Origin: Marisediminitalea alba
GTDB taxonomy: Bacteria > Pseudomonadota > Gammaproteobacteria > Enterobacterales > Alteromonadaceae
Assembly (NCBI RefSeq): GCF_002993365.1
Contig: NZ_PVNP01000207.1
Span: forward strand, 70,584-111,739
Reading direction: 5' to 3'
DNA length: 41,156 bases
Shown: positions 1-8,151 of the stretch, piece after piece
Layout: each line of letters opens with the position of its first letter
How positions within the stretch are numbered: position 1 is the stretch's first letter
The notes under the pieces: model-generated
What the model was told of the DNA's origin: nothing
The model's input: only the letters and a program-made list of their open reading frames with translations
The model's database searches: none
Program-made: the position numbers and the translations under genes

Positions 1-26
1 TTCAGCCGGTGCGACGAAAAAGACAC

Positions 27-83
27 CGTCATGCCGGAAGCTGCCCTGGCAGCTATCCGGTATCTCCTGAAAAGTTTTGCTCA
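27..83. repeat. Palindromic repeat, copy A
   Basis: The core hairpin pairs AGCTGCC with GGCAGCT between CCGG boxes. The trailing sequence, TATCTCC(T/A)GAAAAGTTTTGCTCA in alternate notation, is shared with copy C at 382-438. Positions 1-63 are identical to 614-676. Confidence 0.8.
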
Positions 84-190
84 GTCAACAAGAGTGATAT
101 CAACATCTTCGGTAATCTCCACATCCTGTCGGGGTGCCGACTGCACCCAAAGGGGAGATGGCTCCCCTTTGGAAACCTTCCAGTTCTTTA

Positions 191-326
191 ATCGCGAAGG
201 TGCATACTGTCACCGGGCAGGTAAAACCTATCGGTCAGAGAGGGCGTCCTGCCCTCCTGACCGGAGCCATCATCCATGATGCCTCTTCGCTTTTACTTGA
301 TCTGCCCGGTGACAGTATTTCGCGAT
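191..326. repeat. Large branched inverted repeat (candidate structured RNA or DNA element)
   Basis: The outer stem has three helices: 191-198 with 319-326 (8 bp), 204-220 with 302-318 (17 bp, perfect) and 221-226 with 291-296 (6 bp). They are separated by 5-nt one-sided bulges at 199-203 and 297-301. Inside are two hairpins: 232-245 with 251-263 (about 12 bp with one bulged A) and about 268-272 with 277-281. The fold is therefore cloverleaf-like. It lies between repeat copies A and C. I do not recognise it as a known RNA family, and no pairing energy or covariation could be computed. Confidence 0.6.
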
Positions 327-381
327 ACAAAGAACCAAATAAAAAGCAAAAACACGCTAACGCGCCGAACTCACCTCTACT

Positions 382-438
382 CGTCATACCGGAAGCGGCT
401 TTAGCCGCTATCCGGTATCTCCAGAAAAGTTTTGCTCA
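382..438. repeat. Palindromic repeat, copy C (compensatory variant)
   Basis: This matches copy A (27-83), but the hairpin arms are AGCGGC and GCCGCT instead of AGCTGCC and GGCAGCT. Both arms changed together, so the stem is preserved. That is direct evidence that folding, rather than coding, is conserved. Confidence 0.75.
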
Positions 439-613
439 CCCAAAAAATACTGTTTCAGGTAGTCAAACTGTTTAAAAGATACCGGCTCGCAGGCCGGTAT
501 GACAGATTTATTTGGGCGGTATTACAGTGATTTTTAAGGCTACAATACGATGTTAAGACACCGGCTTTTACCCGTTCGGTTATTGCGAACTATTGGGCCG
601 GTATGACAGTTTT

Positions 614-679
614 TTCAGCCGGTGCGACGAAAAAGACACCGTCATGCCGGAAGCTGCCCTGGCAGCTATCCGGTATGAC
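614..679. repeat. Palindromic repeat, copy B; possible puuE terminator
   Basis: Positions 614-676 are identical to 1-63. The hairpin at 641-679 pairs GTCATGCCGG with CCGGTATGAC (one G-T wobble) and AGCTGCC with GGCAGCT. It lies 35 bp beyond the puuE stop codon and could act as its transcription end or mRNA-stabilising hairpin. No T-run follows, so the terminator role is uncertain. Confidence 0.75.
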
Positions 680-714
680 GGTGAAGTTTATAATAACTAC
701 TCAATGTACAACGG

Positions 715-1623
715 TTATTTTTCGCCGTAAGGAAAGTGCTCGGCCCAGTGCTGAGCGATTTGCTCTCTGGTACAACACCATACCTGATCATGACTCTGCA
801 CATACTCAACAAAGCGCTTTAACGCAGCAAACCGGGCCGGACGGCCAATGATACGATTATGCAAACCTATGGATAACATTTTGGGGGCGTCCTGCCCTTC
901 TTCATACAACACATCGAAAGCATCTTTCAGATAAGTGAAAAACTGTTCACCACTGTTAAAGCCCTGTGGTGTGGCAAACCGCATATCATTGGTATCCAAA
1001 GTATAAGGTATCATCAGCAACGGCTTACTGTAATGCGTATCATAGTAAGGTAAATCGTCGGCATAGGAGTCGGCGCAATATAGAATATCGTCACGCTCAG
1101 CGATTAATGCCAAAGTATTCGGACTGGTGCGGCCGGTATACCAACCTGCGGGGACTTTACCCGTGAGCGCTTTATGGCGCATCACAGACTCTTCAATCTG
1201 GGCCCGTTCTTCGTTGATATCCATGTCCTGAAAATGGATCCAGCGTAGTGCATGACTGGCGATTTCCCAGTCGGCATCGAGCATGGCTTTAACCACTTCA
1301 GGGTGACGCTCAAGTGCCATGGTCACGCCAAACACTGTGAGCGGAATGTTAGCCTGAGTGAACAGGCGGTGCAGACGCCAGAAGCCAGCACGGGAACCAT
1401 ATTCATAGATTGATTCCATGCTCAGGTGCCGGTCCGGATAGGCTTGTGCACCAATAATCTCGGACAGAAAGATCTCAGAGTGGCTGTCACCGTGCAGCAC
1501 ACAATTTTCACCGCCTTCTTCGTAATTCAGCACAAACTGTACCGCCACTCTGGCATTGCCCGGCCAGCGTGGATGCGGTGGGTTGGCACCGTAGCCAATC
1601 AGATCTCTTGGATAATCACTCAT
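715..1623 (-). CDS. puuE: Allantoinase PuuE, polysaccharide deacetylase-like
   Basis: This 302-residue protein begins MSDYPRDLIGYGANPPHPRW, the typical start of PuuE-type allantoinases. These are NodB/polysaccharide deacetylase-fold enzymes that hydrolyse allantoin to allantoate in the cytoplasm and are unrelated to AllB amidohydrolases. The segment NYEEGGENCVLHGDS and the later GWYTGRTSPNT are characteristic of the family, and the length is normal. The start codon overlaps the stop of the TetR gene upstream (ATGA), so the two are co-transcribed away from the xdh operon. It supplies the last step seen in this pathway; no allantoate amidohydrolase or allantoicase is present in the window. Family assignment is firm, and the exact substrate is inferred from context. 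Confidence 0.92.
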   Translation of the reverse strand: MSDYPRDLIGYGANPPHPRWPGNARVAVQFVLNYEEGGENCVLHGDSHSEIFLSEIIGAQAYPDRHLSMESIYEYGSRAGFWRLHRLFTQANIPLTVFGVTMALERHPEVVKAMLDADWEIASHALRWIHFQDMDINEERAQIEESVMRHKALTGKVPAGWYTGRTSPNTLALIAERDDILYCADSYADDLPYYDTHYSKPLLMIPYTLDTNDMRFATPQGFNSGEQFFTYLKDAFDVLYEEGQDAPKMLSIGLHNRIIGRPARFAALKRFVEYVQSHDQVWCCTREQIAQHWAEHFPYGEK

Positions 1624-2273
1624 TTCGCTGACTCCGCGTATTTTTCAGGCACGGTAAGACCACAGCCTGACAATATCAATTGCACCAGCTGGCGGGTAGC
1701 TTCATCAAAGTCTGCCCGTTTCATGGTCTTGCCTCGCAAACTGGTAATTTGTGCCGAAAAATCGGCATAGTGCTGGGTGCAGGCCCAGATGTGAAATAAC
1801 AGATACAGCGGATCAACGGCGGTCATCCGCCCCTGGGCTATCCAGCTATTCAAAATAGCAACCCGCCCTTCCATCCAGGCCACGTGCTCGTTGCTGAAAA
1901 ACTTATTGAGATAAGGTGCGCCATTGAGCACTTCCATGGCGAAAATTTTAGACGCCTGGGGATGGGTCCGCGACATGGTCATTTTATCGGCGATATAATC
2001 AGCCAGCGACTCTGCCGGATCGTCGTCTTCGGTCACTTGATCGAAGCGTGAATTCCACAGCGACATAATGTCCTGCAACATTGCCACATACAGGCCCTGC
2101 TTGGATTTAAAGTAATACAGAATATTGGTTTTCGGTAACTCCGCCTCGTCAGCAATTTGCTGTACCGAAGTGCCCTTAAAACCATAAGTTGCGAAAGCCT
2201 TTTCAGCCGCGGCCAGAATTTTCTGTTTGTTCTTAGCCCCGATACTACCGTCCATTTTCGATTTACTCGCCAT
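1620..2273 (-). CDS. RutR-like TetR family regulator of purine catabolism
   Basis: The N-terminal residues about 15-65 form a TetR helix-turn-helix (KILAAAEKAFATYGFKGTSV, then KTNILYYFKSKQGLY). The C-terminal half resembles E. coli RutR: SRTHPQASKIFAMEVLNGAP and LLFHIWACTQHYADF match RutR closely. RutR is a pyrimidine-sensing regulator that also influences purine genes. Three RutR-type palindromes lie in the 407 bp between this gene and xdhA, so it very likely represses both itself-puuE and the xdh operon. An AAGGAA sequence lies 11 nt before the ATG. A later Met (residue 7) is a possible alternative start. The effector (uracil or thymine, or a purine such as urate) cannot be read from the sequence. 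Confidence 0.88.
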   Translation of the reverse strand: MASKSKMDGSIGAKNKQKILAAAEKAFATYGFKGTSVQQIADEAELPKTNILYYFKSKQGLYVAMLQDIMSLWNSRFDQVTEDDDPAESLADYIADKMTMSRTHPQASKIFAMEVLNGAPYLNKFFSNEHVAWMEGRVAILNSWIAQGRMTAVDPLYLLFHIWACTQHYADFSAQITSLRGKTMKRADFDEATRQLVQLILSGCGLTVPEKYAESAK

Positions 2274-2428
2274 TAATACTGCGTTCCTTGTTTTTCACTG
2301 AAATTGACTGAGCACCTGAATGTCATCAGGCATCGCCCTGTGATAGCGGGCGGATGTCCATTCATGCTACATCTTGTCACTTTCTCGTTGCTTTGTCTCA
2401 GTACAGAGTCTGTTTTACAGCAATTTCC

Positions 2429-2442
2429 TGACCACTTAGTCA
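2429..2442. promoter_or_regulatory. RutR-type operator 1
   Basis: The sequence TGACCACTTAGTCA matches TGACCA-NN-TGGTCA with one mismatch in the right half. It lies 23 bp (two helical turns) centre-to-centre from operator 2. Its position between the TetR gene and xdhA suggests autoregulation. Confidence 0.7.
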
Positions 2443-2451
2443 TTTTTTTGC

Positions 2452-2465
2452 CGACCAAGTGGTCA
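2452..2465. promoter_or_regulatory. RutR-type operator 2
   Basis: The sequence CGACCAAGTGGTCA matches TGACCA-NN-TGGTCA with one mismatch at the first base. It pairs with operator 1 on the same face of the helix. Confidence 0.72.
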
Positions 2466-2598
2466 GTCCATGTAATTGTCGTTGCAGTAACCTACGCTAC
2501 ACTTTACAGAAAGCAGGCAGAAGCCTGACAAGCCTCCTGTCTGATAACGCCTTGTTAGCATACCGGTTAGGCTGCAGCGCTATTTAAGCACAAAAAAC

Positions 2599-2612
2599 TG
2601 ACCACTTGGTCT
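2599..2612. promoter_or_regulatory. RutR-type operator 3 at the xdhA promoter
   Basis: The sequence TGACCACTTGGTCT matches the palindrome except for its last base. It is 69 bp upstream of the xdhA ATG. A possible -35 (CTGACC, 2598-2603) overlaps it, with a possible -10 (AATAGT, 2621-2626) 17 bp later, so binding would block the promoter. The promoter call itself is weak. Confidence 0.72.
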
Positions 2613-2680
2613 ACTTTTTGAATAGTATTTCCGGTATGGTATGCGCTTATTAGCCCGCCATCTCAGGCCCGGAGCACAGG

Positions 2681-4123
2681 ATGATAAAATTTTTACTTAA
2701 TAATGAATTGGTTACGTTAGAAAATGAGGCTGCAGAAGTGTCTGTACAGCAATACTTGCGTGACCAGAAAGCGCTGACAGGCAGCAAGGAAGGCTGTGCA
2801 GCGGGCGATTGTGGTGCATGCACGGTCGTTCTTGGTGAAATTGCCCCTTCCCAAACAGGTATTTATTACCGCAGTGTCAACAGCTGTATTACGCTGATGG
2901 CAGCTCTGCATGGTAAACAGCTGATCACAGTGGAACACCTTAGTGACGGCAACACTCTCCACCCGGTACAACAAGCCATGGTCGAACACCATGGCAGCCA
3001 GTGTGGTTTTTGTACGCCGGGTTTTGTGATGTCGATGTTTGCACTTTATCATACCGATCACCCCGCCACGCGCGAAACCGTTAACACCGCGCTGTCCGGC
3101 AACCTGTGCCGCTGTACCGGTTACCGGCCTATTATTGAGGCCACGCTGGACGCCTGTGCGCACCGCAAAGCCGATAAGTTTACCGGGCAGGAGGGCGAGG
3201 TACTGAAACAGTTAGAGGCCATTGCCGCCGAGACATCGACGCCGGTGATGAACAAGGTCTATTTGCCTTCGAGCCGTGAAGCCATGGCAGCCTTACTGCA
3301 GGCGCATCCGGATGCCCGTTTTGTCGCCGGTAGCACTGATTTGTCGCTTGAATATACCCAGCAGTTAAAAACACTTCCAACCTTGGTAAGCACTACCCGG
3401 GTTAAAGAGTGCCGTGAGCTGGAAGTAGACGAACAGGCTGTTACCGTTGGCGCAGCGTTGCCGCTCAGCGACATAGCACCGGTGCTGCACGAGCATTTTC
3501 CGCAGCTTCATGAACTGATTGACCGCTTTGCCTCCCTGCCAATAAGAAATCAGGCCACACTTGGCGGCAATGTGGCCAATGCATCCCCTATCGGCGATAT
3601 GCCACCGGTACTGCTGGCCCTCAATGCCACTGTCATTCTAGATAACGGCAGCGACTACCGCGAGGTCCCGGCCGATAAATTCTTCACCGGCTATCGCCAA
3701 ACCGTTTTAGCCGATAAAGAGTGGATAAGCGCTATTCGCTTTAACCGTATGGATGAGCAGACGCAGTTAAGAGCCTACAAAGTCTCCAAACGCCACGAAG
3801 ATGATATTTCTGCGGTCTGTGCCATTTTCACGGTAACGCTGGAAGACGGCATCGTCAGCGCTATCAGCTCCGGCTTTGGCGGCGTGGCAGCAACCCCGGT
3901 TAGCTGCGAAGAGCTGGAACAGCGTTTGCTGGGTAAAAACTGGCGTGAGCAAAGCACCCGCCAACTGGGCATGGAAATCCTGGCTGAGGCGTTTTCCCCG
4001 ATTGATGATGTGCGGGCCAGTGCCAGTTATCGTAAACAAATTCTCGCCAATTTATGGCAGCGCTTCTGGTTTGAAACACAATCTGAACTATTAGCCACAA
4101 CCCGGGTGACAGCTTATGCGTAA
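2681..4123 (+). CDS. xdhA: Xanthine dehydrogenase small subunit (Fe-S and FAD)
   Basis: This 480-residue subunit carries the electron-transfer part of xanthine dehydrogenase. It passes electrons from the molybdenum site in XdhB through two [2Fe-2S] clusters to FAD and NAD+. The plant-type cluster ligands are C39, C44, C47 and C69. The second cluster uses C108, C111, C143 and C145 (QCGFC and LCRC). The FAD domain follows from about residue 190, with FVAGSTDLSLEY and LGGNVANASPIGD, and then the CO-dehydrogenase-type C-terminal domain. It is the first gene of the plus-strand purine operon. Its 3' end overlaps the xdhB start by 8 bp, indicating translational coupling. Confidence 0.97.
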   Translation: MIKFLLNNELVTLENEAAEVSVQQYLRDQKALTGSKEGCAAGDCGACTVVLGEIAPSQTGIYYRSVNSCITLMAALHGKQLITVEHLSDGNTLHPVQQAMVEHHGSQCGFCTPGFVMSMFALYHTDHPATRETVNTALSGNLCRCTGYRPIIEATLDACAHRKADKFTGQEGEVLKQLEAIAAETSTPVMNKVYLPSSREAMAALLQAHPDARFVAGSTDLSLEYTQQLKTLPTLVSTTRVKECRELEVDEQAVTVGAALPLSDIAPVLHEHFPQLHELIDRFASLPIRNQATLGGNVANASPIGDMPPVLLALNATVILDNGSDYREVPADKFFTGYRQTVLADKEWISAIRFNRMDEQTQLRAYKVSKRHEDDISAVCAIFTVTLEDGIVSAISSGFGGVAATPVSCEELEQRLLGKNWREQSTRQLGMEILAEAFSPIDDVRASASYRKQILANLWQRFWFETQSELLATTRVTAYA

Positions 4124-6452
4124 ACTTGTCGATCAACCTTCACATAAGGCCGAACATTCACCGCTGCTGCGCTCTGAAAAACACGAAAGTGCCATCCGCC
4201 AGGTCTCGGGCAGCGCAAGGTATGTCGACGATATCCCCGCGCCAGCATCGTTATGCTATGCCAGCGTTGGAGTGACCAATGTCGCCAGTGGCACTTTGAC
4301 TTCACTGGATCTCAGCGCCGTAAAACACTCTCCCGGTGTTATCGACATCATTACTATCAGTGATATTCCCGGCCATACCGATATAGGCCCGGTGTTTGGT
4401 GGCGACCCCATTCTGCTTGATAACGAAGTCAAATTTCATGGCCAGCCGGTCTTCGCCGTACTGGCAGAAACCCAGGAACAAGCGCGGGTTGCCGCCACTA
4501 AAGCCACCATGACCTTTGCCGAGGCAGAGGCTATTCTCACCACTCATGAAGCGCTGGCTGCCGATGCCAAGGTGCGCCCTACCCATGAATTTGGTCGTGG
4601 TGATGTCAGTAACACCCTGCAAACCGCACCACTTACCGCATCTGGTCATTTATCAGTGGGCGGTCAGGAACATATGTATCTGGAAGGTCAGGTGAGCCTG
4701 GCGATCCCTGAAGAAGAAGATCGCATGAGCATTTTTACCTCCAGTCAGCATCCCAGTGAGGTGCAAAAACTGGTGGCCGAAGTGCTGGATGTCAAATTGC
4801 ACCGCGTGGCAGTGGACATGCGCCGTATGGGTGGTGGTTTTGGTGGTAAAGAATCCCAGGCGGCCCAGTGGGCCTGTCTGGCTGCGGTTTTTGCACTGCG
4901 TACCCGGCGCGCGGTAAAAATGCGCCTGCCGCGCATGCTCGATATGCAAGCCACCGGCAAACGTCACCCTTTTGAAAACGACTATGAAATTGCCTTTAAT
5001 GAAACCGGCAAAATGCTGGGTGCCAAAGTCACCGTATCGGGCAACTGTGGCCACTCACCGGATTTATCAGACGCCATTGTCGACCGCGCCATGTTTCACG
5101 TTGATAACGCCTATCAGTTAGGCGATACCCATATCACCGGCCACCGCCTTAAAACCAACATTGTGTCACATACGGCATTCCGGGGGTTTGGCGGCCCACA
5201 AGGGCTTATTATGGCCGAGCTGATGATGGACGTGGTAGCCCGAAAAACCGGGCTGGACCCGTTAAGCGTGCGTAAGCTCAACCTTTATGGTGAAGAGAAT
5301 GGTACGGTTACCCCATACGGGATGCCACTGGAGCAGGATATTCTGGCCGACCTGATTGGCAAACTGGAGGCCAACAGCAATTACTGGCAGCGCCGCGAAG
5401 AAGTAAAAGCGTTTAACGCTGCCAGCCCGATAATCAAAAAAGGTCTGGCCCTGACGCCGGTAAAATTTGGTATTTCATTTACCGCCAAACACCTTAATCA
5501 GGCTGGTGCACTGCTGCATATCTACACCGATGGCAGTATTCAGGTTAATCACGGTGGTACCGAAATGGGCCAGGGTCTGCACACTAAAATCGGCCAGATT
5601 GTGGCCCATGAATTTGGCGTAACGCTGGATAATATCGAGGTAACCGCCACGCGCACTGATAAAGTGCCTAATACCTCGCCCACAGCGGCATCAAGTGGTA
5701 CCGACCTTAACGGTAAAGCCGCACAAAATGCCTGTATTACTATTAAAGAGCGCCTGGCCGCTTTCTTTGCCGAACAATTTAACGTGCCGGCAGAAGATGT
5801 GATCTTTGCGGCGGGTCAGGTAAGCGCCGGCGGTCATCACCTGCCCTTTACCCAGTTAATTCAGAATGCCTACATGGCGCGTATTTCGTTATCGGCTACC
5901 GGCTACTACCGCACGCCCAAAATATACTACGATCGCGAAACCGGCTCTGGCCGGCCGTTCTTTTACTTTGCCAACGGCGCGGCTGTTTCTGAAGTCAGTG
6001 TGGATACCCTGACCGGCGAATATACCCTCGATAAAGTGGATATCCTCCATGACGTAGGTACCAGCCTTAACCCCGCCATTGACCGCGGCCAGATTGAAGG
6101 TGGCTTTATTCAGGGCATGGGCTGGCTCACCACCGAAGATTTACGCTGGGATGACAGCGGCCGGTTAATATCTAATAACATGGCCACCTATAAAATACCG
6201 GCAATTGGCGATACGCCTGCACACTTTAACGTCGCGCTGTTTGATCGGCCCAACGCCGAAGACAGTATTTATCACTCCAAAGCCGTAGGGGAGCCACCCT
6301 TTATGCTGGCCATCTCCGTGTGGTGCGCAATTAAAGACGCCATTGCCAGTCTGGCCGATTATAAGGTGGATCCTGATCTGCCTGCCCCGGCCACACCAGA
6401 AAAAGTCCTGATGGCCATTAACGCCATACAGAATGCCGGTGGAGAGCAGTAA
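4116..6452 (+). CDS. xdhB: Xanthine dehydrogenase molybdopterin-binding subunit
   Basis: This 778-residue large subunit hydroxylates hypoxanthine and xanthine to urate at a molybdenum cofactor. Visible active-site elements are E190 (YLEGQ), Q211 (SSQHPSE), the MGGGFGGKES loop near 238-247, R356 (TAFRGFGGPQG) and the catalytic base E726 (VGEPP). E190 and R356 match the substrate-binding Glu and Arg of Rhodobacter XdhB. This supports purine rather than aldehyde as substrate. Length is normal. Cofactor insertion would rely on XdhC, the next gene. Confidence 0.97.
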   Translation: MRKLVDQPSHKAEHSPLLRSEKHESAIRQVSGSARYVDDIPAPASLCYASVGVTNVASGTLTSLDLSAVKHSPGVIDIITISDIPGHTDIGPVFGGDPILLDNEVKFHGQPVFAVLAETQEQARVAATKATMTFAEAEAILTTHEALAADAKVRPTHEFGRGDVSNTLQTAPLTASGHLSVGGQEHMYLEGQVSLAIPEEEDRMSIFTSSQHPSEVQKLVAEVLDVKLHRVAVDMRRMGGGFGGKESQAAQWACLAAVFALRTRRAVKMRLPRMLDMQATGKRHPFENDYEIAFNETGKMLGAKVTVSGNCGHSPDLSDAIVDRAMFHVDNAYQLGDTHITGHRLKTNIVSHTAFRGFGGPQGLIMAELMMDVVARKTGLDPLSVRKLNLYGEENGTVTPYGMPLEQDILADLIGKLEANSNYWQRREEVKAFNAASPIIKKGLALTPVKFGISFTAKHLNQAGALLHIYTDGSIQVNHGGTEMGQGLHTKIGQIVAHEFGVTLDNIEVTATRTDKVPNTSPTAASSGTDLNGKAAQNACITIKERLAAFFAEQFNVPAEDVIFAAGQVSAGGHHLPFTQLIQNAYMARISLSATGYYRTPKIYYDRETGSGRPFFYFANGAAVSEVSVDTLTGEYTLDKVDILHDVGTSLNPAIDRGQIEGGFIQGMGWLTTEDLRWDDSGRLISNNMATYKIPAIGDTPAHFNVALFDRPNAEDSIYHSKAVGEPPFMLAISVWCAIKDAIASLADYKVDPDLPAPATPEKVLMAINAIQNAGGEQ

Positions 6453-6453
6453 T

Positions 6454-7317
6454 ATGCAAAACGAAAAATGGCAGGTACGACGCTGGTTCGAGGCTATTCA
6501 CTATTGCGAACAACACGCCGAGGGTTATGCGCTTATCACGGTACTTACCACGGCTGGCTCCACGCCCCGTGAACAAGGCACCAAAATGGTCGTCACTGCT
6601 GACCGCCAGTTTGACACCATTGGTGGCGGTCACCTGGAGTTTAAAGCCATAGAGCTGGCCCGGCAGGCTCTGGCAGACAGTGTCAACCAGCGCCAGAACC
6701 AACAGGCGGTCCACCCTTTTCCGCTGGCCAGTAAACTGGGCCAGTGCTGTGGCGGCGCAGTAAAATTGCTGATAGAAACCCACGTTAGTCACCGCCAGGT
6801 ACTGGCGCTGTTTGGCGCGGGTCATGTGGCCCAGGCACTGGTGCCTGTCCTCGCGCAGCTACCACTGTCTGTACGCTGGATTGATAACCGCGAGTCACTT
6901 ACGCCCACCGGCCCCCTGCCGGCGAATGTGGACTATCTGTGTGACGATGAGCCGGTTGGCGAAATTCCATTGTTACCCGGTGGCAGCTGGGTGGTAATTA
7001 TGACCCACGATCATCAACTGGATTTTGAGCTGGCCGAAAAAGCCCTCAAACACCCGGATTTACCTTACGTAGGTATGATTGGCTCTCAGACCAAAGCGAA
7101 ACGGTTTGTCCACCGTTTACAAAGTAAAGGGATCAGCGAACAGCAACTCGCGCACTTCGTGACCCCCATTGGCCTTAGTGAAATACCGGGCAAACTGCCC
7201 GTGGAAGTGGCTGTATCGGTAAGCGCACAAATTATTCAGCGCTTGCATGGGGTTACTGGCTCAGCAGCATCCGGCACTGTCAACACGAAAAAGGAAGTAC
7301 TTCATGACACTCAATGA
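6454..7317 (+). CDS. xdhC: Xanthine dehydrogenase accessory protein XdhC
   Basis: XdhC binds molybdenum cofactor, promotes its sulfuration and delivers it to XdhB. The protein has the N-terminal XdhC/CoxI domain (TTAGSTPREQGTKMVV, IGGGHLEF, LGQCCGGAVKLL) and a C-terminal Rossmann-like half (LFGAGHVAQALVPVL; YVGMIGSQTKAKRF). The start was set at the ATG two bases after the xdhB stop, preceded by GGAGAG. The longer frame starting at 6433 would overlap xdhB and lacks a site. The encoded protein is 287 residues. The gene overlaps the uraD start by 14 bp. Confidence 0.95.
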   Translation: MQNEKWQVRRWFEAIHYCEQHAEGYALITVLTTAGSTPREQGTKMVVTADRQFDTIGGGHLEFKAIELARQALADSVNQRQNQQAVHPFPLASKLGQCCGGAVKLLIETHVSHRQVLALFGAGHVAQALVPVLAQLPLSVRWIDNRESLTPTGPLPANVDYLCDDEPVGEIPLLPGGSWVVIMTHDHQLDFELAEKALKHPDLPYVGMIGSQTKAKRFVHRLQSKGISEQQLAHFVTPIGLSEIPGKLPVEVAVSVSAQIIQRLHGVTGSAASGTVNTKKEVLHDTQ

Positions 7318-7828
7318 ATTAAATCAACTGGACGATAATGCCGCTTACGACTGGTTTGAAGCCAGCTGCGCGGCTGAGCGCTGGGTTAATGCCATGGTCA
7401 CAGGCCGGCCGTATAAAAGCGCTGCTGATGTATACAGCTACGCGGTAGAAGTGTGGGAATCGCTCACCGAAAGCGATTACCGCCAGGCCTTTGAAGCGCA
7501 CCCGATGATTGGTGATGTAAACAGTCTCAGGGCCAAATTCGCCAACACCAAAGACACCGCAGCATCAGAACAGCAAGGCACTGCGGTAGCCAGCGAAGAA
7601 ACACTGCAGGTGCTGCATACGCTTAATCATGAGTACCTTAACAAACACGGCTTTATCTTTATTATCTGTGCCACCGGGCTTAGCGCCGATACCATGCTTC
7701 AAGCGCTGCAAAAACGCTTGCCCAACGATACGGTCAGCGAGCTCGAAAACGCCGCTGCCGAACAAATCAAAATCACCCTGCTACGCCTGACCAAAGGGTT
7801 AAGCGCACCAACACAGGAAGCTTCATAA
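7304..7828 (+). CDS. uraD: OHCU decarboxylase
   Basis: The 174-residue protein belongs to the 2-oxo-4-hydroxy-4-carboxy-5-ureidoimidazoline decarboxylase family, which makes S-allantoin from the product of UraH. Typical features are WFEASCAAERWVNAM, FEAHPMIGDV (the conserved catalytic His is in HPMIGD), EQQGTA and NHEYLNKHGFIFIICATGLS. The start at 7304 has AAGGAAG a few bases upstream and gives the standard N-terminus MTLNELNQLD. The longer frame from 7247 is rejected. The stop overlaps the uraH start (TAATG). Confidence 0.95.
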   Translation: MTLNELNQLDDNAAYDWFEASCAAERWVNAMVTGRPYKSAADVYSYAVEVWESLTESDYRQAFEAHPMIGDVNSLRAKFANTKDTAASEQQGTAVASEETLQVLHTLNHEYLNKHGFIFIICATGLSADTMLQALQKRLPNDTVSELENAAAEQIKITLLRLTKGLSAPTQEAS

Positions 7829-8151
7829 TGATCAGTTTATCCAGCCATGTGCTAGATACCACTTCAGGTAAACCGGTTGCCGATATGCCGGTCACACTTA
7901 CCGGCCCGGACGGCAGTCAGGTAACCGCCGTTACCAACAGCGATGGACGTTGTATGGATTGGCCCGATATGACTTTCAGCGCCGGTATTTATGCCATTCG
8001 TTTTGAGTGCAAAGACTACCTGATTGCTAACCATGGTCAGTCATTTTATCCCTTCGTTGATATCCATTTTGAGATGACCGAAGACGGTGGCCACTACCAT
8101 GTGCCACTGCTTATCTCGCCGTTTGGTTTTAGCAGTTACCGGGGTAGCTAG
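7828..8151 (+). CDS. uraH: 5-hydroxyisourate hydrolase
   Basis: This 107-residue transthyretin-like enzyme hydrolyses 5-hydroxyisourate, the immediate product of urate oxidation, to OHCU. The signature N-terminal LSSHVLDTTSGKP and C-terminal YRGS tetrapeptide are both present, as is the HYHVPLLISPFGFSSYRGS end. No signal peptide is seen, so it is cytoplasmic. Start and stop overlap the neighbours by one base on each side (TAATG, TAGTG), which indicates tight translational coupling. Confidence 0.96.
   Translation: MISLSSHVLDTTSGKPVADMPVTLTGPDGSQVTAVTNSDGRCMDWPDMTFSAGIYAIRFECKDYLIANHGQSFYPFVDIHFEMTEDGGHYHVPLLISPFGFSSYRGS

Larger units (their letters stand above)
1..714. repeat. Gene-free repeat-rich intergenic region
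   Basis: No convincing coding sequence was found. Short open frames here run across the repeats and palindromes and look spurious. A 63-bp segment at 1-63 recurs without mismatch at 614-676. A diverged copy of its 3' part lies at 382-438, matching 27-83. Several units have the form GTCAT(A/G)CCGG ... CCGGTATGAC, resembling REP-type palindromes. Further hairpins are at 132-148, 147-172, 191-326, 481-498 and about 561-600. The left end of the repeat region may continue outside the window. Confidence 0.7.

Noticed and set aside
191..326. Integron attC site
   Set aside because: No integrase gene or cassette array is seen, and the branched fold with long perfect stems does not match the attC layout I know.
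9..475. Overlapping small open frames, the longest 113 residues (134-475)
   Set aside because: They run through hairpins and repeats, have no ribosome binding sites or recognisable domains, and repeat fragments of themselves because the DNA is repeated.
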